Source: Fomes fomentarius (Eukaryota > Basidiomycota > Agaricomycetes > Polyporales > Polyporaceae). From it: a stretch of DNA of 64,000 nt. Positions 55,008 through 64,000 of the stretch are shown piece by piece; position 1 is the first letter of the stretch; the number at the start of each line of letters is the position of its first letter. Under the pieces are notes generated by a model that made no database searches, had not been told where the DNA came from, and saw nothing but the letters and a program-made list of their open reading frames with translations. The translations under genes and the position numbers were made by a program. The DNA is taken from NCBI GenBank assembly GCA_022606135.1, contig JABYQN010000002.1, forward strand, positions 1,922,001 through 1,986,000. The letters are read 5' to 3'.

Positions 55008-55366
55008 GTGGGGAAAGGTGCGTGGGTGGTGTGCTTGTATCTTGCTCGGGCAAGGCAATACTTTGTTCCTGTTTCTTGGATTTCTGTACATTACTGACAC
55101 TGTTGACGACCACTGTGACGATATGACTAGACCCCTGCTCTCTCCCTCTCTTACACTCTGTATAGGATTTACACAGATCATGGACTGTGTTGTGTACGCG
55201 TACATTTGTATCTTGCCCTGGATGTCTACTGAAGTGTACAAGGTAGCCATGTAATATATCACGCCGTTTTTACGAATAGTTGGAAGAGAACATGAGTGGG
55301 GTAGTACATGCTTCAGAGGGAAGAGTTACTGAATCATCGACGGCAAGGCGATACCGAAGAGCTCTC
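55008..55366. other. Convergent 3' region
   Basis: 359 bp between the stops of the F-box gene and LRP1; presumably both 3' UTRs. Nothing else seen. Confidence 0.5.
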
Positions 55367-56623
55367 CTATGACGCCTTCTTGCTCTTCTTTCTGGCTTTC
55401 TTATCCTTCTTGGAAGATTTTGGAGTCGCGTTCCCGCTCGCCGAGTCGTCGTCCATCGCTGCATCATCCCCCTCGGCTTGCGGAGGCAACGATTTCCTCT
55501 TCTTCGGCGCTTTCGACACTTTCGACTCTGCGTCGTCGCCATAACCTATCGGGAGCGAACATACAAGACTGAGGGGGCGCATATAACGAGGAAACGAGTC
55601 GGACGGACTTACCGGCAAACGGGTCCACAGCAGGTCTCCTGCGCTTCTTGCCTGCAGCAGCAGCAGGTTCCTCTACTGCTGTAGCCTTGGCCTTGCCTTT
55701 TCCTTTGAAGCTGGCCCGCTCGGCCTCGCTGCTTCCCTCGTCCTCGTCCTCGTCCTCGTCCTCCGCGTTGTTTTCGTCGAACACCTGCAACGCGTCCGCG
55801 TCCTCGTCCTCGTCATGGTCCTCTTCCGCGATCTTCTTCTGCCACTCTGCCCGTGCGCGCATTTTGCTCGTCACCTTGGCAGGGATAGCCGCTGCAGAGG
55901 ATGAAGATGCAGAGGCAGAAGCAGAAGCAGAGGTAGATGTGGAGGAAGAGGAGGTGGTGGGCATGGGGGCGTTGCCGTGCGCGTCGAAGCGGATGTGCGT
56001 ATTCGTGTTCGCGCTTGAAGTTGTGGAACTGGTACTTGCCTGCTCCCTGACTTGAGCGATGGCGTGCTTGATGAAGCGGTTCGCGGCCGCTTTGTCTACC
56101 GCGGTCTTTCCTGCGGACGACGAGGAGTCATGACATGAGAATAAGGAGGGGGGAGTGCGTGCGTAAATGGGGAGCGAGGGACATACTCTTCTCGGGGTCT
56201 TCGGCATTCTTGATCTTGTCGAAGTATTGCCGGACGCGGTCCTGACAGGGCAAAAGCCGTGGCGGGTGTTAGGCGGGGAGGTGCACGAAGTCCAACGCAG
56301 AGATTGAACGGCGCACGCACAAGTTCAGCGACGACGGGGTGGGTCCTGTGGTCTATGCCCCGCGTCTTCAAGTAGACTAGATTAGTCCCCAGCCAGGAAT
56401 TAGTCTCACTCTTGACGATGAACACATCAAAGAAAGACGCACTGAAGATGAGGTCGTATACGAGATACGGAAGCGCGACGTTGAGCTTCGCTTGCTGTAT
56501 CGTCTCCAATGGCAAGAGGGACTCGGGCAACGTCTGGGAGAGCAGAGGGTCCAGTTTCTCCTCGAGGTCGTCCAGCGAGTCATTCAAAGTGGCGAGCTTT
56601 GCCAGAAGTGCGCTTTCTGCCAT
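55367..56623 (-). CDS. LRP1: Exosome cofactor LRP1/Rrp47 (C1D family)
   Basis: Nuclear exosome partner of Rrp6 in rRNA, snRNA and snoRNA 3' processing. Exons (minus): 56623-56321, 56241-56187, 56110-55613 and 55545-55367; 344 residues. Residues 1-115 form the helical Sas10/C1D domain: SLDDLEEKLDPLLSQTLPES, IQQAKLNVALPYLVYDLIFS, NLVYLKTRGIDHRTHPVVAE, LDRVRQYFDKIKNAEDPEKR and DKAAANRFIKHAI, all in the family order. The remainder is much longer than in yeast (184 residues in total there): a Ser/Thr/Ala run, an acidic run (DEDEDEDEGSSE) and a Lys-rich tail (KSSKKDKKARKKSKKAS). The tails are built on trinucleotide repeats (TCC-TCG near 55740-55760, GCAGAA near 55918) and may vary in length between strains. 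Basic tails in this family bind RNA. Confidence 0.9.
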
Positions 56624-58012
56624 TAGTTGAGGACGTCTGGAGGCGTTCGAGTGCGTGATCTGTATGATGAAGCTTGAACTTGACCTGAACGCAAAAGTCA
56701 GAGTAAGCGCTCTTCGAGCCAGTCAGGTCGTAAGCGAGATCGCGAGTGAGATCGAGCGATTCTGGCGAGGCGGTCGGCAAACACACGCAAACGCTGCTCT
56801 TGACCATGGTCAGTCACCTCTTTGTTTGCCCCATTCCAGTCTTGCTCACTCCAGAGGGCGGTGGCAGTCTTCCGAGCTTCGTTACACTGCGAACACCCAG
56901 CTTGAGCATCGTGAGTGGCTCCTTTTTCTTTGTATTGCGAGAACGCGTGCTCACGCGGCCGCATGCACATAGTGCATGCTCGTTACACTGGAACGGGTGA
57001 GTCCGCCTCTCTAGTTCTATTGATAACTGGCCATTGACACGGTATATGCAGGTCATGCCGACTTGACGAAGTAGTGAGGGCTTTGGGCACCATCAATCCA
57101 CCCCCTTGATACTTACCTGAGGCGCAGCGAATGGCTCACTCATCAGCATAGAGACACACTGGCCTCCATCGTTGGACACCCTACTCTGACCTCATATCTA
57201 GCGATTGCTGACGGCGAGGCAATTGGCAGGGTCAGATTTGAGATGACCGAGGTGTGTCTTTTGTCATATTTCCCCACACATGTCCTCAACGTCTGCGTTT
57301 GTCAACAGCGTATGCTACAGCCGTGCGGGCCGCCGCCTCCCAAGGATGACTAGAACACTGTTTGACTTGGCTCCTGGGAGAGAGCCGTCAACCCTGCACG
57401 GCCTTTGTGGGATGACAGCTCGCAGTAGGGTCTGTAACGTAGGGCGTAGTTGGGTTTGCGACCATCAAGACCAAGACCGAGAAGGACGGATACATACGAT
57501 GTTTCGCGCTGCATGTGGCCCGAAGACGGAAATGCGAGCATGTTGACAGTCAGAGTGGCCTGCTCCTGTGCGGCGCCACGAAGGTGCGCGTTGTGTCCTG
57601 AAAAGGCAAGTGCAGTGTATGCAGATGGATGAACGCTGATTGCAGAGGACAAGGTGGGTGGCGAATGTATTGTGTTGATGATGAGTAGGCCATAGCCTGT
57701 GGCTGGGACATGCATATATGAAACTTCCCACGGGAAGGAGGGGCGGTGTGGCCTGACAGAGAAGGGGCCGATCTGGATGTCCGGAGCGCCGTCTGCGTGG
57801 AGAGGGCAGCCTCGCAAACCCGATCCAGGTTTGCTGTCATCCACCATCTTCGTCGACTAGTGTGTGCGCACATGCGTCCATCTGCCTTTGCAAAACTGCT
57901 CCCGCTTCCTCTTCCCGAAGGCTCATTGTCATTCAAGACAAAGCAACTGCCGGCTTCCTCCCGCCACTCGACGCTTTGGCCCTCTGTCCGCTCTTAACGT
58001 CCTCCTCCCACT
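56624..58012. other. Intergenic, divergent promoter region
   Basis: 1.4 kb between LRP1 and the methyltransferase. Frames at 56655-56972 (+) and 57350-57847 (-) are open but show no domain or splice support, so I left them out. 57860-58010 is the CT-rich leader of the methyltransferase. Confidence 0.5.
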
Positions 58013-60582
58013 ATGGAGCCCACGATCTTCTCGCCCATCTTGCCTTCAGGCACTATCTTGGCCAGCTCCTTCGACCACCCCATCTCCTTCTCGCACAGCG
58101 ACGACTCAATACGCCCTCTGCTCTCTGCCCATGACCACCCAGACTCGGTCCTCTTTGACGCGTACATGGTCAACAAACTGCCCACCAACATGCACTATCC
58201 ACTTGCCTCAAGCCCCCCCTCGACATCATACCCCACCCCCAGCTCTTCCGAGAGATCGTCCATGGACGAGCCACCTATAGTCGACTCTGAATCCCAGGCC
58301 ACAATCACCCAGGCCATCTTCCTCGCTGAGGCTGCAAAGCTCAAGAAGAAGCGGTCTCTCGGTCGCGCTCTCAAGTCCCTCCGTTCCTCTTCGCGCGACC
58401 TCACGGGCAGCTTGCGTGGGACGAAACGTGTCCCATTCCCGCTGCAGTTGGAGGAGTCGTCCATCTTAACGATCGGCTCGGAGACAATACCTAGCTCGAG
58501 TGGCCAGCGCCTGGTGGAGGACGACGAGGGATTTGAGGACCGGAATAGGACTGTCCGGAGGCGCAACATGCCCCACCACCCGTTCCGATCAGAAGATGCC
58601 CCATACATGCAAGCATACAGTCAGATCTTGCTTGAGAAGTGCGTCTCGTCCACTGACAGTTGATGTTGTTCTCACGTCGGCCTCGCTGACATATGATAAA
58701 TGTGGTGCCGCAGTGACTACCAGATGCACCAGCTGCTGTGTAGGCTTAATCGCCCTGACTCCCCAACCTTCCACAGGTTCAAGAAGCCGCCCGCGGACGT
58801 GCTCGACCTCGGGTGCGGAGAGGGCTTCTGGGTCCTTCATGCCGCCAAGTTGTGGAAGTCAAGCAATACCAAGCTGACCGGCCTCGACCTCATTGACATG
58901 CATAACAACGACGTCGGAGAGGTACATCCAAGTACCGAACCCGCGCACGTCCCCAAGAACGTCACATGGGTGCGTGCAAACTTGTACGTCTGTCTTGCAA
59001 TGTGGCTATATGCGTCGTACTCAACTTCACGTCGTCCTCACGTCAGTGTCAAGTATCCGCTACCGTTCCCAGACAACTCGTTCGATCTGGTGCGAATGGC
59101 GAACCTTACGCTGTGTATACCCGTCTCCCGGTGGAAATTCGTGCTTACGCAAGTGCGGCGAGTGCTGAGGCCAGGCGGCCGGCTCGAGCTCATTGACGAC
59201 GAGCTGTTCTTCCCCAGTGTAATTCCCCGGGCGCAGCCCAGACGACCTCAGTGGCAGCGTAGCACATCCGAGCAGGCTTTCGCCCCCCAAAGATCGCCAT
59301 CGCTCTCCCCCACCAAACATTATCGGACCCCTCAAGCCTCTCCCAACAGCAAGAACAAGATGGGCCACTCACGGACGCCGTCCGAAACAGAGTTCAGCAC
59401 GAACACGGCGATCGCGGCACACCTCGAAACGATCTTCACGAGCATGCTCGCGAACAAGTACGGCATCTCGCCGCGGCCGCATCTCCTCCTGGAGCAGATG
59501 CTCCCCGAAGTGTTTGGGCCCGACAACGTCCGCCAGACACAGGAACTCGAGCTTGCCGTACCGGCGCGCGAGCTCTCGGACACATGCCAGGGGCTTGGGC
59601 TGAACCCCGGTTTCAAATCGAGCACGGGCACCGCGAGCCCTGGGCACGCGAAGCGCGCGAGCGAGGACGAGAAGCTCAAGCCTGGGTGGATGTCCCTCGA
59701 CTGGGAGAAGAAGGAGAAGCGGCCTGGCACGGCGCCCGGAACGATCATCCCCATCCCCATTTCGCTGCCTACCTCTGGGCGGTCGAGCTTGGAACGGAGG
59801 AGCGAGGACTCCAGTATAGCGGACTTGGACCTCAAGATCGAGCCGCACCTGAAAGGCTCGCTCACACCCAAGGCGCGGCAGCTGCTCTTTGGGGACAGCG
59901 AGAGCGGGTTCGGGCTTGGGGTGGGCGTGGGGAAGGCGAACACGAACACATACAGGGACAGGACGCCATCGTGGCGCGAGAACGGGCCTTATCAACCACC
60001 TGGACTTGTGCTGCTCCCGTCGACGCTCGTGCCGTTCTCGCCGCTAGAGCTCGAGATGCACGCGTGCAAGCACATGAACACGCTCCTAGGATGCAAATAT
60101 GCGCTCGGCAAGTACGTCTCGGGCCAGAAGAACGCGCGCGGGGAGCCGCTCCTCTCTGAGAAGGAGGTGGACGATTATTTGTGGGACTACGAGTGGTGGG
60201 TTACTGTCTTCGTCTACGCTGGATTGCGTCATGCTGATGATGCGATACGTGCAGCTTCCGCCGGAAACGCTTCAACTGGCCACAAGACATCCCCGGGCTG
60301 CAGATGGAGGATGAGCCCGCCGAGCCGGTGAGCTCACCCGCGCCGTCGTCGAAGCCGAGCATCTTCAACAAGTTTGCGTCTGCCACGTCGAGCACCCCGC
60401 CCGCGTTGGAGCCGCACCGCACACTGTCCTCGGGATCGGCTGCACTTGGATTGGGGACGCCGCCGATGTACGGCGGGGTCGCGGTAAGCCGGCAGCAGTC
60501 GACACGAGTGCGGACGATCCGCGTGTACGAGGTGTTGAACGCGCACCGATGTTCGGGATGCCACTGCAATGGGTCTTGTTAG
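58013..60582 (+). CDS. Class I SAM-dependent methyltransferase
   Basis: Exons 58013-58638, 58714-58983, 59047-60195 and 60255-60582; 790 residues. About 200 N-terminal residues are Ser/Pro-rich with a basic helix (EAAKLKKKRSLGRALKSLRS). The methyltransferase fold starts near residue 220: ADVLDLGCGEGFWVLHAAK (motif I, SAM), KLTGLDLIDMH (acidic residue of strand 2), VKYPLPFPDNSFDLVRMANL (motif II/III, split by a 63-bp intron that is itself open in frame), VRRVLRPGGRLELIDDE (post-motif). Then a 150-residue disordered insert, a helical segment (AIAAHLETIFTSMLANKYG), and a second long insert before EMHACKHMNTLLGCKYALGK and VDDYLWDYEC…FRRKRFNWP. The protein ends in a Cys-rich tail (CSGCHCNGSC). Substrate unknown; this architecture recurs in Agaricomycetes as far as I know. 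Confidence 0.88.
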
Positions 60583-61214
60583 GGGCTGTTGTTTGTGTTG
60601 TTATTGCGATATTGTGGCTCACCTCACGACTTGCCATGACCTTGTGACGACTTGCAGCTCTTTGTTTGGAATTCTCCGGACCTCCCCTTCTCCCCCCCTC
60701 ATCTGTCTCTGTCTCCGTCTCTGTCTCTGCATCATGGATCTTACACTTATACCGTTGTTTATTCGGATTTGTTGCTGCCCTCGGACCCGCCGCTCCCTCG
60801 CTTCTCCTGTAACCTGCTCCTCGCATTCACTCTCACCGCACTCTCACACTCGTTCGCCATCCTCCTCCATTTGCGTCGGTACCCCATGACGTACACACGC
60901 ACACTCATTCGTACCATCTTGCATCTTATCCTGCACTCCCAACCCTCTGCATTGTACTTGTATCCGCACCAGCACTAGCAATCCGTCGTGACATGGTATA
61001 GACTGCCGCGAACCATAGATGTACGATTACAATTAGCTCTACAGTCAGATCGTCCATACAATACTACAAATAAGTTAAAAAAACAGTCACACTGGGGACA
61101 CACCGCGCCGCGCAGGTCCCTTTCTTTTCTTCAGTATGCAGTATTTGGTAAAGTGAGCTATGCAGTCCAGGGTCGTCATTGTTTCATCTGCTGCAGTGGA
61201 GGGAGGGTCGGAAG
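60583..61214. other. Convergent 3' region
   Basis: 632 bp between the methyltransferase and the NIPA gene; a CT-rich stretch (60660-60900) and nothing else recognised. Confidence 0.5.
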
Positions 61215-62711
61215 TCAAGTCCGTGCACGAGAAGGATCTGAGTCGCGCTCTGGGCTGTGCGCCAAGTGCGTTCGCTCGTCTACGTGCTCGAAGTCGTCCG
61301 GCTCGGGCTCGTACATGGTCTCGAGCCCGACCTCCTCGTGGCCGTTCGTGCGGACGTATCCGTTATTGCCTGCCCCGGGGCCGCCGGAGCCGCCGGGCAT
61401 GCGCGAGAGCTCGAGGAGGTGCACGCCGAGAAAGGTGGTGATGAAGCCGGCGAGGAGCGAGATGGAGTTGGCGGGGTCGTCTATGTTGAGGCCTTGGAAG
61501 AGGATGATGGAGGCGACGATGGTGCAGGTCGAGAAACCGACGTAGTACATCGGGTTGACGCTGTTGCGTGAATGGATCCCGAGTGGTCGGCGTGTGAGTG
61601 ATGTTCAAAGGTCTGATTACTGGGACGTGGAGCAGGCAAGACAAGACAAGACGTACACGTTGGTGGAGAATGTATCGAGCGCCTTGTTGAAGTAGTTCGT
61701 CTGGACGACGATGCAGCCCGCGACGAGGATGGCAAACACGTAGGTCGCGGGTCGGGTGAACTGGTTGTTGCCGGAGAAGGTGAGCTTGACGGCGACGCCG
61801 AGGCCTTTGATGGCCATGACCGATACCGAGCCGACGAGAGAGCAGATCGAGATGTAGATGATGGGGAATGTGCGGCCGTAGCGGGGCACGACGGCGTATA
61901 TCATGACGAGGCTGAAGACGAGGACGACGAAGCAGTACATCAGGAAGCCTGCAAAGCGGTGTATGAACGAGGAAGGTGACGCATGTAAACAGAGTGAGTC
62001 CAAGTACCTGTTTTGAGAGCGAAGTGTAGGATCTCGTCGACAGTTTGGATCTCCTTGTCTGGTGGTGCGTGTAGCACGATGATTAGGGAGCCTAGTAGAC
62101 ATAACGCGCAGCCGACACGTCCTAGGTGACCCAGTTTTTCGTTCAGTAGGAACGATGCAAGGATAGCTCTTGAACAGAGTTGCCGCAGATGTGAGGTGTT
62201 GTTCGCGTGAGAACTACATAGCAGCGTACCCGATGATCACACTGAGAGCACCCAACGGCGTGATTAGAATGGGTGGTGCAAAAGTGTACGCCACAAAGTT
62301 GAGGACTGCGGATCGCAGGGTGAGACCAGTCCATCCAGACGGAACGATCTCGAGAACGTACTCTCCCCAAGCACCACTGAACGAAAAGTCTTAGACCAAC
62401 TCACACGAAGTCACAGCGCATAGCGACTCACTAAGTGTCATCCCCATCCACCATAGAGGACTCTTGAAATACGTATGCTGGTCCGAAGCGGTACCCTCCC
62501 TCGACGGGTGTGCATTTCCGGCTTGTATGAGGCCCTGTAGCGGCACAAACGCCAACGCGACGAGATGTGAGACATGAAACTAACACGCAGGATGGGGCAG
62601 GAGCGGCCGCAGAGATGATCGTCCGACCTTCTTGGTGAGAATGAAGCTGCTGCCAATGCCCACGGACCCGCAGATGGCGAGTATAAGGCCTATGTATTTG
62701 TCTTCTAGCAT
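61215..62711 (-). CDS. NIPA-type magnesium transporter (DUF803)
   Basis: Predicted integral-membrane Mg2+ transporter of the NIPA family. Exons (minus): 62711-62628, 62534-62432, 62376-62362 (15 nt), 62305-62230, 62168-62008, 61948-61657 and 61560-61215; 358 residues with consistent phases. About nine membrane helices; family words are IGLILAICGSVGIGSSFILTKKGL, WWMGMTLMVLGEILNFVAYTF, APPILITPLGALSVIIGAIL, FLLNEKLGHLGRVGCALCLL, SLIIVLHAPPDKEI, ISICSLVGSVSVMAIKGLG, QTNYFNKALDTFSTNVVNPM, YYVGFSTCTIVASIILFQGL and SLLAGFITTFLGVHLLELSR, in the usual order. The last 60 residues are cytosolic and acidic/Gly-rich. The gene is divergent from the WD40 gene (330 bp between start codons), so they may share a promoter. 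Confidence 0.93.
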
Positions 62712-63040
62712 CGTTCCGGTGGAAGTCTATAGGAGAATTGTCATCGAGGTAAGGAGCGTAGAGGGGCAAGCACGAGCGTGGGGAAGAGGGCGGGAAGAGT
62801 ACTCGGTCGGCTCGCGCGCGCGAATCCTGCCTGCTTGCGAATATCGCGCGCAGTTTCGACGCCGGATTACCGGCCTCATTGTCCGGTCATCGCCGCCGGC
62901 TCTCATTATCTGGTGCCACAACCGTGGTTGATGCCAATTCTGACCACAATCATCCATCCGACCGTGACTTGGCTAACTATCCTGCGAGTTATATCCCCAC
63001 AAAGCGTGAAGCATCGTACATAGGTTAATCGAGCTCTATC
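62712..63040. promoter_or_regulatory. Short divergent promoter (NIPA / WD40 gene)
   Basis: 329 bp between start codons on opposite strands; must hold both core promoters and leaves no room for a further upstream coding exon of the WD40 gene of any size. Confidence 0.5.
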
Positions 63041-64000
63041 ATGGAGTCACAAGGGTGAGCTATTGTCTAGTTTTGGTCGGCAGATTTCCCCAATCGTAGT
63101 AAATGCAGTGGTCGAGCTTCCGACGTGCAGTCTCTGATTGTCGGCATTCCTTTGCAGAAGGTTAGATGAGCACAATGCCACCGAGCGAGCGTCAGGGGCT
63201 TGGGACATCACTGCTATTGATGATGGACCAGTTGTCGAGCAACCGAAGGGCACACACAATGATCCTGCTGGGCTTGATGTGAGTCTTGGGCTTGTTAGCA
63301 GCCTCCCCGGACGTTCAAGTCGATCCTTTGCGTGGCCTACCATCCTTCTAGCCAACAGTTGGTACTATAGAATCATGCTGGTTCACCGACCAAGCACCCG
63401 TGCGCTCGACGTTCTCAGCACATGGCCGATCTGTCGTGACATGCCTCCTCATCTCCCATGGACGCATCATATCTGCATCGGACGACCACACCATAAACGT
63501 CTACTCACTCGCCACCGGTACTCGCATACACTCGCTAGAAGACCATGGCGGCGGCGTTTGGGCGATCGCCGCGACCAAGAATACATTAGTCAGTGGTTCA
63601 ACAGACCGCACAATCCGAGTCTGGGATCTCGAAACAGGACGTTGTACTCATGTCTTTGGCGGACATACCAGTACCGTCCGTTGCATCGCTATCGTGAGAC
63701 CAGAATTGACCGACTATGTCGATGAGCAAGGCGTCGTGCAAAAGGAGAAATGGCCGGAAAGACCGCTTATAGTCTCTGGGAGCAGGGATCATACTGTGAG
63801 GGTGTGGACACTGCCCAGGCCCGGAGGCGAGGAGTACAAGTGCCACAGTGTGGATGATCCCGAGAAAACTCCTTCAGAAGTGCGTGCTCTGAGCATCTCT
63901 TATGTCCAGGGCAGTGCCTGACGCAGAGTTGCCCAGGAGGATGTGGAGGACAACCCGTACCACAAGTTGCATCTTGAAGGACACGATGGTCCGATCCGCT
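63041..64000 (+). CDS. Cdc4-like WD40 protein (5' part, cut by window end)
   Basis: Exons 63041-63054, 63161-63278, 63352-63879 and 63936 onward; the gene runs off the window. After about 50 unstructured residues the WD40 repeats begin: APVRSTFSAHGRSVVTCLL, ISASDDHTINVYSLATG, LEDHGGGVWAIAATKNTLVS, GSTDRTIRVWDLETGRCTHV, GGHTSTVRCIAIV, VSGSRDHTVRVWTLP and NPYHKLHLEGHDGPIR. The order of GGVWA, STDRTIRVWDLETGRCTHVF and STVRC is that of Cdc4/Fbw7, the phosphodegron-reading propeller of an SCF ligase. No F-box is visible before the repeats, although Cdc4 proteins have one. Exon 4 joins at GAA|GAG (acceptor CCCAG). The 14-nt first exon rests on frame and splice signals only. Confidence 0.8.

Noticed and set aside
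54288..55262. 324-codon minus frame over the F-box gene 3' end
   Set aside because: Arg/Pro/Ala-rich shadow of a GC-rich exon.
57350..57847. 165-codon minus frame between LRP1 and the methyltransferase
   Set aside because: Considered as a gene, but no domain, no introns or leader, and composition unlike neighbours; left out.
62582..62606. Possible transposon ends or integrase-like frames near the NIPA gene
   Set aside because: No target-site duplication, inverted ends or transposase words were found there or elsewhere in the window.
1..64000. CRISPR array, phage or bacterial operon
   Set aside because: Spliceosomal introns throughout and eukaryotic gene content; no regularly spaced repeats.

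Overview
The window is nuclear DNA of a filamentous basidiomycete, most likely an Agaricomycete of the Polyporales or a related order. The signs are dense genes on both strands, many 45-60 bp GT-AG introns, GC-rich exons, short TATA/CT-rich leaders and typical fungal genes (chitin synthase of division 1, NTE1, a BTB/POZ family, a YABBY/HMG-like mini-protein). Gene models were built by hand from splice signals and reading frame. For the recognised multi-exon genes I summed exon lengths and confirmed an open frame to the stop. Names come from motif recognition, not database searches.

Layout. 1-2.6 kb: 3' part of a long coiled-coil protein (+). 2.9-4.8 kb: D-amino-acid oxidase (-). 5.7-8.7 kb: two unrecognised basic/Ser-rich proteins (+). 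9.0 kb: a tRNA-Trp with a tiny intron. 9.7-11.4 kb: a BTB/POZ gene with a frameshift and a more decayed BTB fragment (-). 12.2-14.0 kb: a protein with three homeodomains (-). 15.2-17.4 kb: pantothenate kinase (-). 18.9-22.3 kb: a second BTB gene (+) tail-to-tail with a flavin amine oxidase (-). 23.4-26.9 kb: chitin synthase (-). 27.9-28.9 kb: an NAD(P)-binding Rossmann protein (+). 29.3-30.8 kb: an inverted, decayed copy of the BTB2/amine-oxidase 3' block. 30.8-33.4 kb: gene-poor. 33.4-63 kb is a housekeeping block: casein kinase 1 (+), coatomer gamma (+), NTE1 phospholipase (+), a dsRBD mini-protein (+), VPS33 (+), a YABBY/HMG-like protein (+), a prenylatable F-box/LRR protein (+), LRP1/C1D exosome cofactor (-), a SAM methyltransferase (+), a NIPA-type Mg transporter (-), then the 5' end of a Cdc4-like WD40 gene (+) cut by the window edge.

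How they fit together. Several housekeeping genes concern membranes and traffic (COPI gamma, VPS33, NTE1, chitin synthase, CK1) but they look like unrelated neighbours. Two amino-acid-oxidising flavoenzymes lie 16 kb apart. The dynamic part is 9.7-31.4 kb: a BTB/POZ family that has duplicated (once as an inverted segmental copy about 8-9 kb away, with the amine oxidase tail attached) and in which every copy carries a frame-disrupting change. The most unusual single protein is the three-homeodomain factor. I saw no CRISPR array, rRNA, intact transposon or viral gene.
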